A DNA stretch of 64,000 nucleotides, taken from NCBI RefSeq assembly GCF_029543245.1, contig NZ_JARQWV010000012.1:98739-162738 (forward strand), written 5' to 3'. This document shows, piece by piece, positions 1 to 8,130 of the stretch. Below the pieces are notes generated by a model, which saw nothing but the letters and a program-made list of their open reading frames with translations, was not told where the DNA came from and ran no database searches. The translations under genes were made by a program, and so were the position numbers. The number at the start of each line of letters is the position of its first letter. Position 1 is the stretch's first letter. This DNA is from Caulobacter endophyticus. Lineage in GTDB: Bacteria > Pseudomonadota > Alphaproteobacteria > Caulobacterales > Caulobacteraceae.

Positions 1-747
1 GGCCTGAAGACCGATCCGCCGATCCCGATGGTCGCCGCCCGCGTCGTGGCCGACAGCCGCGGCCCCTTCGCCAACACCCGCCTGGCCGACGCCGGCAAGG
101 AAAAGGGCGTGGTCGTCGGCAATCCGGTGATGAACGAGCGTGGTCTTGTCGGCCGCATCGTCGGCGTCGCGCCCGGCGCCAGCCGCGTGCTGCTGCTGAC
201 GGACATCGCCTCGCGCACGCCGGTGATGATCGACCGCACCAACTCGCGCGCCATCCTGACCGGCGACGGCGGCCCCAATCCCAAGCTCGACTACCTGCGT
301 GGTTCCGAGCCGATCCAGGCCGGCGATCGGGTCGTGACCTCGGGCGACGGCGGCGTGGTGCCGCGCGGCCTGCCGGTGGGCGCGGCCGTCAAGGGCCTGG
401 ACGGCCGCTGGCGCGTGGTGCTGTTCGCCGACAGCACCTCGATCGACTACATCCGCATCCTGCTGTTCAAGGACTTCGCCCAACTGGCCGACCAGCAGGC
501 CCTGGCCGCCAAGGTGCTGCCGCCGGTGATCACCGAGAACCCCGAGCAGTCGATCCTGGGTCCGGCCCGTCCGGCTACCCCGCCGCCCGCCGCTCCGCCG
601 ACGACGGGCGCCGCCCCCGCCACGGCCGCTCCGGCCGCAGCCCGGCCGACCACGTCCGCTCCCGCGCCGGCCGCCACGCGTCCGCCCGTGACGACGAGGC
701 CCTCGACCACCAGCCCGGCGACCACGCCGGCCAGGACGCCGCAATGA
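1..747 (+). CDS. mreC: Cell-shape protein MreC, 5'-truncated by window edge
   Basis: MreC is a bitopic periplasmic scaffold of the elongasome that links MreB/MreD to the peptidoglycan synthases. The reading frame is open from base 1, so the cytoplasmic tail, the membrane helix and part of the coiled coil lie outside the window. The visible part is the beta-rich periplasmic domain (conserved stretches such as GNPVMNERGLVGRI and VVTSGDGGVVPRGLPVG), followed by a tail of about 70 residues made mostly of Ala, Pro and Thr. The stop codon overlaps the mreD start (ATGA), and mreD, mrdA and rodA follow, the usual mre operon order. The low-complexity tail is typical of Caulobacter-type MreC. Identification is firm. 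Confidence 0.93.
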   Translation, partial: GLKTDPPIPMVAARVVADSRGPFANTRLADAGKEKGVVVGNPVMNERGLVGRIVGVAPGASRVLLLTDIASRTPVMIDRTNSRAILTGDGGPNPKLDYLRGSEPIQAGDRVVTSGDGGVVPRGLPVGAAVKGLDGRWRVVLFADSTSIDYIRILLFKDFAQLADQQALAAKVLPPVITENPEQSILGPARPATPPPAAPPTTGAAPATAAPAAARPTTSAPAPAATRPPVTTRPSTTSPATTPARTPQ

Positions 748-1253
748 CCGGCGCCCGGCCCCTCAATCCGGGGCGCTGGCTGGGCGTCCCCATGCTGTTC
801 GTGATCCTGGCGACGATCCTGTTCGCAGCCCCGATCCGCATGTGGGGGCTGCAACTGCCCGAGCCCATCTTCGCCATGGTCCCCGCCTTCGCCTGGGCGG
901 TGATCCGGCCCTCGATCCTGGCCCCGTTCGCCCTGCTGATCCTGGGCCTGTTCCTCGACACCTTCTGGGGCGGTCCGACCGGCCTGTGGGGCCTGTCGCT
1001 GCTGGTCGCCTACGCCTGCGTGCTGGCGGGGCGCAACATGCTGACCGGTCAGAGCCGGCCGATGCTGTGGGCCTGGTACGCCGGCGCCTGCGCGCTTTCC
1101 ATGACCGCCGGCTTCCTGTTCACGATGATGGACAGCCTGGCCATGCCCAGCCTGGTGGCGGTGTTCTGGCAGTTCCTGGCCACGGCGCTGCTGTTCCCGT
1201 TCGCGCACCGGCTGATCGATCGCTTCGAAGACGCCGACGTCCGGTTCCGGTGA
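744..1253 (+). CDS. mreD: Rod shape-determining membrane protein MreD
   Basis: This 169-residue, very hydrophobic protein lies directly between mreC and mrdA. Several membrane-spanning segments are visible, for example around residues 14-32, 45-75 and 85-130. MreD is the polytopic inner-membrane member of the MreBCD complex, and sequence conservation in the family is weak, so position is the main evidence. Its ATG overlaps the mreC stop by four bases, implying translational coupling. The stop is four bases before the mrdA start. The length fits the family (about 160-175 residues). Confidence 0.88.
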   Translation: MTGARPLNPGRWLGVPMLFVILATILFAAPIRMWGLQLPEPIFAMVPAFAWAVIRPSILAPFALLILGLFLDTFWGGPTGLWGLSLLVAYACVLAGRNMLTGQSRPMLWAWYAGACALSMTAGFLFTMMDSLAMPSLVAVFWQFLATALLFPFAHRLIDRFEDADVRFR

Positions 1254-1257
1254 GGCG

Positions 1258-3294
1258 ATGAGCGAACCGTCGATCTTCTTCTTCGAGGTCAACGAGCGGC
1301 AGGGGGTCTTCCACCGCCGCGCGTTCCTGCTCGGCGGCCTGGCCGGCGCTGGCCTGCTGACCCTGACCGGGCGCCTCGCCCAACTGCAGCTGGTCGAAGC
1401 CCAGCGCTACCAGAAGCTTTCGGCCGGCAACCAGTTCAACTACCGCCTGGTGCCGCCGCCGCGCGGCCTGATCCTCGACCGCAACGGCGTGGCCCTGGCC
1501 TCGAACCGCCCCAACTTCCGCCTGATGGTGATCAAGGAGAAGGGCATGGACGTCGAGGCCACCCTCGACGACCTGGCGACCCTGGTGCCGATCGACGGCA
1601 CGCGCCGCGCCCGCCTGCTCAAGGACATCAACAACGCCCCGCGCAAGGCGCCGGTCGTGGTGATGGAGGACATGACCTGGGAGGAGTTCTCCCGGATCAA
1701 CATCCGCGCGCCCGAGCTGCCCAACATCAGCGCCGACATGGGCGAGGTGCGGGTCTATCCGTTCGGCGGCGCCTTCGCCCACGTCATCGGCTATGTCGCC
1801 AAGGTTTCCGATCGCGACGTTGAGGCAGCCAAGAAGGATCCGACCCAGGACCAGGAACTGCTGCACAACCCGGGCTTCCGCATCGGTCGCCAGGGCGTGG
1901 AGAAGGCCTTCGACCTCGACCTGCGGGGCAGGGCGGGGGCCATCAAGGCCGAGGTCGACGCGCAGGGGCGCGTGGTCAGCCTGGACCCTGCCGGCGACAT
2001 TCCGGCCACGCCCGGCAAGGAGGTGCGTCTCACCCTCGACGCCGACATCCAGAACCGCGCCCTCGAAGTGATGGGCGAGGAAAGCGGCGCGATCGTCGTT
2101 ATGGACGTGCGCAACGGCGACTTGCTGGCGATGGTCTCGGCTCCCAGCTTCGACGCCAACCGCTTTGTGAAGGGCCTGTCGGGCGCCGAGTACCGGGCGC
2201 TGTCGGAGTACGAGCGCAAGCCGCTGCTCGACAAGGCGATGACCGGCACCTATCCGCCGGGCTCGACCTTCAAGCCGACGGTGGGCCTGGCGGCGCTGGC
2301 GGCGGGCATCGATCCGAACATCCGCATCAACTGCCCGGGCAGCTGGTACTACGGCGGCCGCACCTGGCGCTGCTGGCAGAAGGGCGGCCACGGCCCCCAG
2401 AACATGCACGACGCCATCAAGAACTCGTGCGACATCTACTTCTACCAGACGGCGCTGAAGATCGGCCCCGACGCCATCGCCACGGCCGCGCGCGGCGTCG
2501 GCTTCGGCGAGATCTTCGACATCGGCATTCCCGGCCAGAAGAAGGGCATCGTCCCCGACCGCGAATGGAAGAAGCGGGCCTTCAAGCGCAATCCGGCCAA
2601 CCAGATCTGGTTTCCGGGCGAGACCCCCAGCTACGGCATCGGCCAGGGCGCGCTGAGCGTCAACGCGCTGCAGCTGGCGGTGATGACTGCGCGCCTGGCC
2701 AACGGCCGCAAGGCCCTGAACCCGCGCCTGATCAAGTCGGTCGGCGGCGTCGAGCAACCCAGCGGCGCGGACGTGCCCGACATGCCGTTCTCCAAGGAGC
2801 ACCTCGACTACGTGCGCGGCGGCATGGCGGCCGTGGCCAATGACGTGCGCGGCACGGCCTATCGCCAGAGCCAGCTGGGCCTGGGTGACGTGCAGATGGC
2901 CGGCAAGACCGGTACGGCTCAGGTCCGCAGCTACGACAAGGCCAAGAGCCGCAACAGCGCCTCGGTGCAATGGAAGCTCAAGGACCACAACCTGTTCGTG
3001 GCCTTCGCGCCGTATGACGACCCGCGCTACGCCGTGGCGGTGCTGGTCGAGCACGGCGGCCTGGGCGGCGCCACCGCCGGCGCCCCGCGCGCCCGCGAGG
3101 TGATGCGCGTGGCCCTGCTGAAGGATCCGGAGATCCGCGCCCGCATCGAAAAGCCCATGCCTCTGCCCGAGGCCCCGGTAGAGACCGCCGACGGCGTCGT
3201 CGAAGGCGCCGCGCCGGACGAGCCGGAGGAGGGCGCTCCGCCGCCGCCCGAGGTGACGACCCCGCCCGCCGGAACGCCAGGAGGCCACATATGA
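1258..3294 (+). CDS. mrdA: Penicillin-binding protein 2 (elongasome transpeptidase)
   Basis: PBP2 cross-links lateral-wall peptidoglycan during elongation, working with RodA. The 678-residue protein has an N-terminal membrane anchor (about residues 20-38), the non-catalytic dimerisation domain with the PPPRGLILDRNG signature, and the transpeptidase domain. The catalytic SxxK motif is STFK, the SxN-type motif is SCD in KNSCDIYFYQ, and the third motif is KTGT. A Pro/Glu-rich C-terminal tail of about 50 residues is seen in many Caulobacterales homologues. The gene follows mreD after four bases, and its stop overlaps the rodA start (ATGA). Confidence 0.95.
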   Translation: MSEPSIFFFEVNERQGVFHRRAFLLGGLAGAGLLTLTGRLAQLQLVEAQRYQKLSAGNQFNYRLVPPPRGLILDRNGVALASNRPNFRLMVIKEKGMDVEATLDDLATLVPIDGTRRARLLKDINNAPRKAPVVVMEDMTWEEFSRINIRAPELPNISADMGEVRVYPFGGAFAHVIGYVAKVSDRDVEAAKKDPTQDQELLHNPGFRIGRQGVEKAFDLDLRGRAGAIKAEVDAQGRVVSLDPAGDIPATPGKEVRLTLDADIQNRALEVMGEESGAIVVMDVRNGDLLAMVSAPSFDANRFVKGLSGAEYRALSEYERKPLLDKAMTGTYPPGSTFKPTVGLAALAAGIDPNIRINCPGSWYYGGRTWRCWQKGGHGPQNMHDAIKNSCDIYFYQTALKIGPDAIATAARGVGFGEIFDIGIPGQKKGIVPDREWKKRAFKRNPANQIWFPGETPSYGIGQGALSVNALQLAVMTARLANGRKALNPRLIKSVGGVEQPSGADVPDMPFSKEHLDYVRGGMAAVANDVRGTAYRQSQLGLGDVQMAGKTGTAQVRSYDKAKSRNSASVQWKLKDHNLFVAFAPYDDPRYAVAVLVEHGGLGGATAGAPRAREVMRVALLKDPEIRARIEKPMPLPEAPVETADGVVEGAAPDEPEEGAPPPPEVTTPPAGTPGGHI

Positions 3295-4448
3295 CCCTCA
3301 GCGGCGGCCTCTCCCGGCCCGGCGAACGCGACCGGCCGATCATCAAGTTCATGGAGATCGACTGGACCTTCTGCCTGCTCCTGTGCCTGATCGCGGGCTC
3401 CGGGGCGCTGATGCTGTTCTCGATCGCGGGCGCCTCGTGGGAGCCCTGGGCCGACAAGCACCTGCTGCGTTTCGGCCTCTACTTCATCATGATGATCATC
3501 CTGGCGATGGTCGATCTGCGGGTCTGGTTCACCCTGGCCTATCCCGTCTACGGGGTGGGCCTCCTGTTGCTGGTGGCTGTGGAGGTGGTCGGCGACGTGT
3601 CGCTGGGCGCCCAGCGCTGGCTGTCGATCGGCGGCTTCCGCTTCCAGCCGTCCGAGATCATGAAGATCGGCGTGGTGCTGGCCCTGGCCCGCTACTATCA
3701 CGGCCTGTCGGCCGACAGCGCCCGGTTCTCCTGGCGGTTGCTGGTCCCGGCGGCGATGATCGGCGCGCCGGTGCTGCTGGTGGCCCACCAGCCCGACCTG
3801 GGCACCGCCATGCTGATCGCCATGACGGGCCTGGCCATCGTCGTGCTGGCCGGCCTGTCGTGGCGGGTGATCGCCACCGGCGTCATCGGCGCCCTGGTGG
3901 CCATCCCGCCCTTCGTGCTGTTCGTGCTGCACGACTACCAGCGCAAGCGGGTGCTGACCTTCCTCAACCCAGAAGCCGACCAGTCCGGCTCGGGCTATCA
4001 CATCTACCAGTCGAAGATCGCGCTGGGCTCGGGCGGGCTCTTGGGCAAGGGCTTTGGCCTCGGCTCGCAGAGCCAGCTCAACTTCCTGCCGGAAAAGCAG
4101 ACCGACTTCATCTTCGCCACCCTGGCCGAGGAGTTCGGCTTCGTCGGCTGCCTGTGGGTGCTGTCGCTGTACGGCATCGTCATCTTCATGGCCCTGCGCA
4201 TCGCCTCGATCAGCCATAGCCACTTCGGCCGCCTGGCGGCCTCGGGCGTGACGGCGACCTTCGCCCTTTACGTGCTGATCAACGGGGCCATGGTCATGGG
4301 CCTGGCGCCGGTGGTGGGCGTGCCCATGCCGATGCTGTCCTACGGCGGCACCGTGATGATGACGGTGATGATCGGCTTTGGCCTGGTGCTGGCCGTGCGG
4401 GTGCACCGCTACACCGAAGTCACCAGCGGCAAGGGCTCGCTGATGTAG
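3291..4448 (+). CDS. rodA: SEDS peptidoglycan glycosyltransferase RodA
   Basis: RodA is the polytopic SEDS-family glycan polymerase that partners PBP2. The 385-residue protein has about ten hydrophobic helices. It contains family motifs, including the segment around GAQRWLSIGGFRFQPSE, HQPDLGTA, and the C-terminal SYGGTVMM stretch. The start overlaps the mrdA stop by four bases, so the two are translationally coupled and give the PBP2-RodA pair. A short GC-rich inverted repeat (GTCCG/CGGAC) followed by a pyrimidine-rich stretch lies just after the stop and may end the mre transcript. Identification is firm; FtsW is the paralogous alternative but the context favours RodA. Confidence 0.94.
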   Translation: MTLSGGLSRPGERDRPIIKFMEIDWTFCLLLCLIAGSGALMLFSIAGASWEPWADKHLLRFGLYFIMMIILAMVDLRVWFTLAYPVYGVGLLLLVAVEVVGDVSLGAQRWLSIGGFRFQPSEIMKIGVVLALARYYHGLSADSARFSWRLLVPAAMIGAPVLLVAHQPDLGTAMLIAMTGLAIVVLAGLSWRVIATGVIGALVAIPPFVLFVLHDYQRKRVLTFLNPEADQSGSGYHIYQSKIALGSGGLLGKGFGLGSQSQLNFLPEKQTDFIFATLAEEFGFVGCLWVLSLYGIVIFMALRIASISHSHFGRLAASGVTATFALYVLINGAMVMGLAPVVGVPMPMLSYGGTVMMTVMIGFGLVLAVRVHRYTEVTSGKGSLM

Positions 4449-4528
4449 TCGGTCCGGGCGCGCGGACTTCCTATTTACGCACGTCAATTTGAATGCCAGT
4501 CTCCTCTTCCTTGCAGGGGAGGGGACAC

Positions 4529-5407
4529 ATGAAGCCTTGGTTGATCCTGGCCGCGACGGCGGCTGTGGCGACGGGTCTGGCCGGCACCGCTCAGGCGGGC
4601 ACGCCTTATCCGATCAAGATGAAGTGCGCCGTCGGCGGCGAGAGCTTCACCCACACCGGAACGGCCTCCTACAGCACCTGGGGCGCGCGGCCCGACGGCA
4701 AGCCCTATGGCAGTTGGGAGTTTCCGATGCCGCTGCCGGAGTGCCCGGGCAACCGCCTGGTCATGTATCGCGACTTCACCAAGCCCGAGCTCAAGCAGCT
4801 TTCGGCGCTGCTGGCCTCCGACGCCTACAAGGCCTTGGCCGAGGATTCCTCCTACTATCGCGCCGCCTGGCTGGAACGCTCGCTGAAGGGCGGCGACGAT
4901 ACGCTTTGGCTGGTCCTGCAGGCCAGTTGGCAGGTGGACGGGGATCCCGTCCGCAAGGCCCGCTATCAGCGTGAGTTCGCGCAAGCGGTCGAGGCCGAGC
5001 CGGCCAAGCCTGGCGACACCGGCTGGATGGGCAAGCTGGGCCGTGCCGCCAACGCCCGTCGCGAGCTTGGCGAGTTCGACGCCGCCAAGGCCGATCTGGC
5101 CAGGCTGGAGATCGATAAGCTTGTCGCAGCGCTGCCGGCTCCGCCCAAGGACGGCGCGCAGGAGCCCGAGGCGGTCGCCGACCAGAGGGGCGTGCTGAGT
5201 TACCTGGCCAAGCTGCGCGACGTCGTGAACCGGGGCGACGCTTCGTCCGAGCCGATCGACATGGTCCCGCCGATGGTCGCCGCCCACCAGTGCGTGGACC
5301 TGGAGGCCAAGGGCCAGAGCAACGAGGTCTGCAAGGCCGAGCGCGTGGCCAGGAGCATGGAGATGGTGCGCAAGGCGCGGGCCGAACGGGCTGGGGCGGG
5401 ATCGTAA
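4529..5407 (+). CDS. Secreted protein of unknown function
   Basis: I do not recognise a named family. The 292-residue product starts with a clear signal peptide (Lys-Pro, a hydrophobic core, then cleavage near TAQA-GT at residues 20-24). I chose ATG 4529 because a purine-rich AGGGGAGGGG stretch lies just upstream; an in-frame ATG at 4493 would put that stretch inside the coding region. The mature protein begins with a Cys-containing segment (KMKCAVGGESF) and a second Cys in PLPECPG, a spacing that could form a disulphide or a metal site. The rest is helical and charged. It follows rodA but seems to be a separate unit. Confidence 0.7.
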   Translation: MKPWLILAATAAVATGLAGTAQAGTPYPIKMKCAVGGESFTHTGTASYSTWGARPDGKPYGSWEFPMPLPECPGNRLVMYRDFTKPELKQLSALLASDAYKALAEDSSYYRAAWLERSLKGGDDTLWLVLQASWQVDGDPVRKARYQREFAQAVEAEPAKPGDTGWMGKLGRAANARRELGEFDAAKADLARLEIDKLVAALPAPPKDGAQEPEAVADQRGVLSYLAKLRDVVNRGDASSEPIDMVPPMVAAHQCVDLEAKGQSNEVCKAERVARSMEMVRKARAERAGAGS

Positions 5408-5427
5408 TCCCGCCCACCGGGCCTTCG

Positions 5428-5724
5428 TCAGTCGATGCCCTCGACCAGTTCCCGCAGATAGGCGACGTGGCCGCGGAAGGCCTTGGCGCCGGTCGCCGTA
5501 ACGGCCGCGCGGGTGCGGGGGCGCTTGCCCACGTGATCCTTCAGGATCTCGACATAGCCGGCCTTCTCCAGGGCGGTGAGGTGGCTGCCCAGGTTGCCGT
5601 CGGTGGCCTGGGTGATCGCCTTCAGGCGCGAGAACTCCGGCGGCTCGCCCTCGCGCTCGGCATAGAGGGCGGCCATGATCTTCAGGCGCAGGGGTTGGTG
5701 GATCAGGTCGTCGGCCTGCGCCAT
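5428..5724 (-). CDS. Small winged-helix transcriptional regulator
   Basis: This 98-residue protein is almost entirely one winged helix-turn-helix domain (pattern LRLKIMAAL ... ATDGNLGSHLTALEKAGYVEI ... TRAAVTATGAKAF). It matches the small MarR/ArsR-like family often called winged helix DNA-binding domain (PF13601 type). It starts two bases after the stop of the membrane protein gene at 5727-6296, so the two form an operon. In this family the regulator is commonly encoded with a membrane protein and probably controls its own operon. The palindromes at 6322-6367 are the likely target. The function in the cell is unknown. Confidence 0.8.
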   Translation of the reverse strand: MAQADDLIHQPLRLKIMAALYAEREGEPPEFSRLKAITQATDGNLGSHLTALEKAGYVEILKDHVGKRPRTRAAVTATGAKAFRGHVAYLRELVEGID

Positions 5725-5726
5725 GC

Positions 5727-6296
5727 TCAAGCCCTCGCCAGCCAGACGCCGCTGACGAACATCGCCACGCTGGCGCTGGCCATCCAGAAGGCGAGGGTTT
5801 CGGGGAAGGCGTAGAACCCGACCAGGGTCAGGGCGAACATCACCGCGCCGATCCCCAGATAGCGCCCGGCCACGAACACGCCGGCCGCGGCGTAGATCGC
5901 CCCTACCATCAGGCCTGGAAAGGCCAGGTAGGCGTTGGGATCGGTAGGGCGCAGCACATAGAAGGTCGACATCACGAAGACGATGGCCACGGCCATGCCG
6001 CCGATCATCTTGAGCGATTGGCCGCCGCTCCTGCCGACCGAAGCCTTGGTCGCCCTGTCCGCGGGCCGAGCCAGCACGATGGAGCCGACGGCGCCGATCG
6101 TGTCGAGCACCAGCCAGACCCAGCCCCACTGGTGCGAAGGCAAGAGGCCCATGCTGAGATAGCCCAGCATCCAGATCACGCTCCACAGCATCATGATCGG
6201 CCCGCCGATGCGGTAGCCGCGCAGGGTGGCGCCCCGGCGGGTGGTTTCCTGTATGTCGGCCAGCGCGGCGGCGGCCTCGGTCTTGCTCAGCACCAT
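5727..6296 (-). CDS. Membrane protein partner of winged-helix regulator
   Basis: The product is a 189-residue polytopic membrane protein with about five hydrophobic segments after a short cytoplasmic N-terminus. I cannot name a family with confidence. The start at 6296 (MVLSKTEAAAAL) is chosen because a strong GGAGG lies five bases before it; in-frame ATGs at 6308 and 6317 lack such a site. It is the first gene of a two-gene operon with the winged-helix regulator at 5428-5724. Two palindromes lie 26-71 bases upstream of this start. A sensor or transport role is possible but not shown. Confidence 0.72.
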   Translation of the reverse strand: MVLSKTEAAAALADIQETTRRGATLRGYRIGGPIMMLWSVIWMLGYLSMGLLPSHQWGWVWLVLDTIGAVGSIVLARPADRATKASVGRSGGQSLKMIGGMAVAIVFVMSTFYVLRPTDPNAYLAFPGLMVGAIYAAAGVFVAGRYLGIGAVMFALTLVGFYAFPETLAFWMASASVAMFVSGVWLARA

Positions 6297-6321
6297 CACG
6301 TCCTCCATGGAGCTCAAAGTT

Positions 6322-6367
6322 CTCTGTGGTGCAGAGTGATTGTATGGAGATACTCTGTCAAGCAGAG
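6322..6367. promoter_or_regulatory. Paired CTCTG-N5-CAGAG palindromes, likely operator
   Basis: Two copies of CTCTG-N5-CAGAG are centred 31 bp apart (6322-6336 and 6353-6367), which is close to three helical turns. Each copy is flanked by the same AGTTCTCTG-like half site. They lie upstream of the membrane-protein/winged-helix operon (minus strand). A TTGACA-like hexamer falls inside the distal palindrome on the minus strand. This arrangement suggests cooperative autoregulation by the winged-helix protein. Confidence 0.55.
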
Positions 6368-6383
6368 TTCTCTGGGATTTTCG

Positions 6384-7010
6384 TCAACGCCCCAGGGCCC
6401 CGACCAGCAGGCTGGCCGCCAGCAGCAGCATCACCGCGCCGATGACGAGGTCGAGCACGCGCCAGGCGGCGGGGCGGGAAAACAGCGGGACGAGGAAGCG
6501 GGCCCCGAAGCCCAGGGCCGAGAACCAGCAGACGCTGGCCAGAGCCGCGCCGGCCATGAACAGAGGCCGCTCGGCGGCGGGCAGGCTGGCGCCGACCGCG
6601 CCCATCAGCATCACCGTATCGATATAGACGTGCGGGTTCAGGAAGGTGAAGGCGGCCGTACCGGCTAGGGCTGCGCCCAGGGTGATGCTTGGCTGATCGG
6701 CCAGGGCCAGCGCCTCGGGATTGGCGGCTCGCCGCAGCGCGCCGACGCCGTACCAGGCCAGGAAGGCCGCGCCGCCCAGGCTCAGCGCCACCGACAGTCC
6801 CGGAACCAGCGTCAGCACCGCGCCCAGGCCGTTGACCCCGGCGATGATCAGGGTGGCGTCGGCCAGGGCGCAGAACAGCACGATCGGCGCCACGTGCTCG
6901 CGCTTCAGCCCCTGGCGCAGGACGAACATGTTCTGCGCGCCGATGGCGACGATCAGGCCGGCGGAGAGAGCGAAGCCTTTTGCGAGGGCGGGGAGGAGGG
7001 CGGTGCTCAT
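6384..7010 (-). CDS. LysE/ArgO-family basic amino acid exporter
   Basis: This 208-residue protein has six predicted membrane helices. Its N-terminal sequence (KGFALSAGLIVAIGAQNMFVL) is characteristic of the LysE/ArgO lysine and arginine exporters of the inner membrane. It is divergently transcribed from an ArgP/LysG-type regulator at 7080, the classical arrangement in which the regulator senses intracellular lysine or arginine and switches on export. The two genes share a 69-bp intergenic region with an inverted repeat. Whether lysine, arginine or both are exported cannot be read from the sequence. Confidence 0.85.
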   Translation of the reverse strand: MSTALLPALAKGFALSAGLIVAIGAQNMFVLRQGLKREHVAPIVLFCALADATLIIAGVNGLGAVLTLVPGLSVALSLGGAAFLAWYGVGALRRAANPEALALADQPSITLGAALAGTAAFTFLNPHVYIDTVMLMGAVGASLPAAERPLFMAGAALASVCWFSALGFGARFLVPLFSRPAAWRVLDLVIGAVMLLLAASLLVGALGR

Positions 7011-7043
7011 GGCCGTCTTGATGACGGGAGCGGCCTATGTAGT

Positions 7044-7071
7044 CTAACTAAGGATGCTAAATCGAAGTTAG
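7044..7071. promoter_or_regulatory. Inverted repeat between exporter and ArgP/LysG-like regulator
   Basis: CTAACT (7044-7049) and AGTTAG (7066-7071) form a perfect 6-bp inverted repeat with a 16-bp spacer. It sits in the short divergent promoter region between the LysE-family exporter and the LysR-type regulator. The dyad is a candidate binding site for the regulator. Confidence 0.4.
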
Positions 7072-7079
7072 GCTGGCTA

Positions 7080-8000
7080 ATGTTGGACTATGCCTCCTTG
7101 GCGGCCGTGGCGGCGGTCGCCCGCGAGGGCGCCTTCGACAAGGCGGCCGCCGTGCTGGGCGTCACCCCTTCGGCCGTCTCCCAGCGGGTCAAGGCCCTGG
7201 AGGAGCGCCTGGGCGCGGTGCTGCTGACCCGTGGCCAGCCCTGCCGCCCCACCGCCATCGGCGCGCGCCTGTGCGCCCATGTGGAGCAGGTGCGGCTGCT
7301 GGAGGGCGACCTGGTCGCCGATCTGCCGCGCCTGGCCGACCTGGCCGAGGGGCCGGCCGTGGTCCGCATCGCTGTCAACGCCGACAGCGTCAGCACCTGG
7401 TTCCCGCTCGCCGCGGCGCGCTTCGCCGAGGAGACCGGGGCCATGCTCGACATCGTCATGGACGACGAGGCCCACACCGCCGAGCGGCTGCGCGACGGCG
7501 AGGTGCTGGCCGCCGTCACCGCCGATCCGGCGCCGGTGGTCGGCTGCAAGACCTATCCGCTGGGCGCGATCGAGTACCTGGCCACGGCCAGCCCGGCCTT
7601 CATGGCCAGGGTCTTTCCGGACGGCTTCGACGCCGAGCGCCTGCGCCATGCGCCGCTGCTGCGCTTCGACCGCCGCGACGGCCTGCAGGCCCGCTGGGCC
7701 CAGGAGGCGCTGGGCGCGCGCCCGGAGGGGCCCGTGCACTGGACGCCGGCGACGCAGGGGATGCTCGACATGAACCTGGCGGGCCTCGGCTGGGCGATGA
7801 CGCCGCGCACGCTGGCCGCGCCGCATCTGGCCTCCGGACGACTGGTCGAACTGCCGCCGGGCCATGCCATCGCGGTCACGCTTTACTGGCAGCGCTCGCG
7901 ATTGTCGGCGCGCCTGCTGGATCGCCTGACGGCGGCGGTGCGGACGACGGCGGGGGAGGCGCTGGTCGACGTTCCAGTGGAAAGACACTCACCAACCTGA
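7080..8000 (+). CDS. LysR-family regulator, ArgP/LysG type
   Basis: The 306-residue protein has an N-terminal LysR helix-turn-helix (residues about 3-60, with GAFDKAAAVLGVTPSAVSQRVKALEERLGAVLLTR-type conservation) and a periplasmic-binding-protein-like effector domain. ArgP/LysG regulators control lysE/argO-type exporters in response to lysine or arginine, and the divergent exporter at 6384-7010 fits. I chose ATG 7080 because the LysR domain begins immediately there; the open frame extends upstream without homology. The 3' end faces dinB across a large inverted repeat. Confidence 0.87.
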   Translation: MLDYASLAAVAAVAREGAFDKAAAVLGVTPSAVSQRVKALEERLGAVLLTRGQPCRPTAIGARLCAHVEQVRLLEGDLVADLPRLADLAEGPAVVRIAVNADSVSTWFPLAAARFAEETGAMLDIVMDDEAHTAERLRDGEVLAAVTADPAPVVGCKTYPLGAIEYLATASPAFMARVFPDGFDAERLRHAPLLRFDRRDGLQARWAQEALGARPEGPVHWTPATQGMLDMNLAGLGWAMTPRTLAAPHLASGRLVELPPGHAIAVTLYWQRSRLSARLLDRLTAAVRTTAGEALVDVPVERHSPT

Positions 8001-8020
8001 GCGCCCCTTACACCGAGCCT

Positions 8021-8112
8021 CCCCGCGAAGGCGGGGATCCAAGCCGAGCCTGCGGGTAATCCGCCGCCGCGCCCCATTCTGGATGTCAGCTTGGGTCCCC
8101 GCCTTCGCGGGG
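8021..8112. repeat. 24-bp inverted repeat between convergent genes
   Basis: An arm at 8021-8044 (CCCCGCGAAGGCGGGGATCC...) recurs inverted at 8089-8112 with one mismatch in 24. Each arm also contains its own small CCCCGC/GCGGGG palindrome. It lies between the 3' ends of the regulator gene and dinB, so it may work as a bidirectional terminator. The CCCCGCGAAGGCGGGG core is a widespread intergenic repeat type in alphaproteobacteria, to my knowledge. Confidence 0.75.
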
Positions 8113-8130
8113 AAGAATGGCTATTTGATC

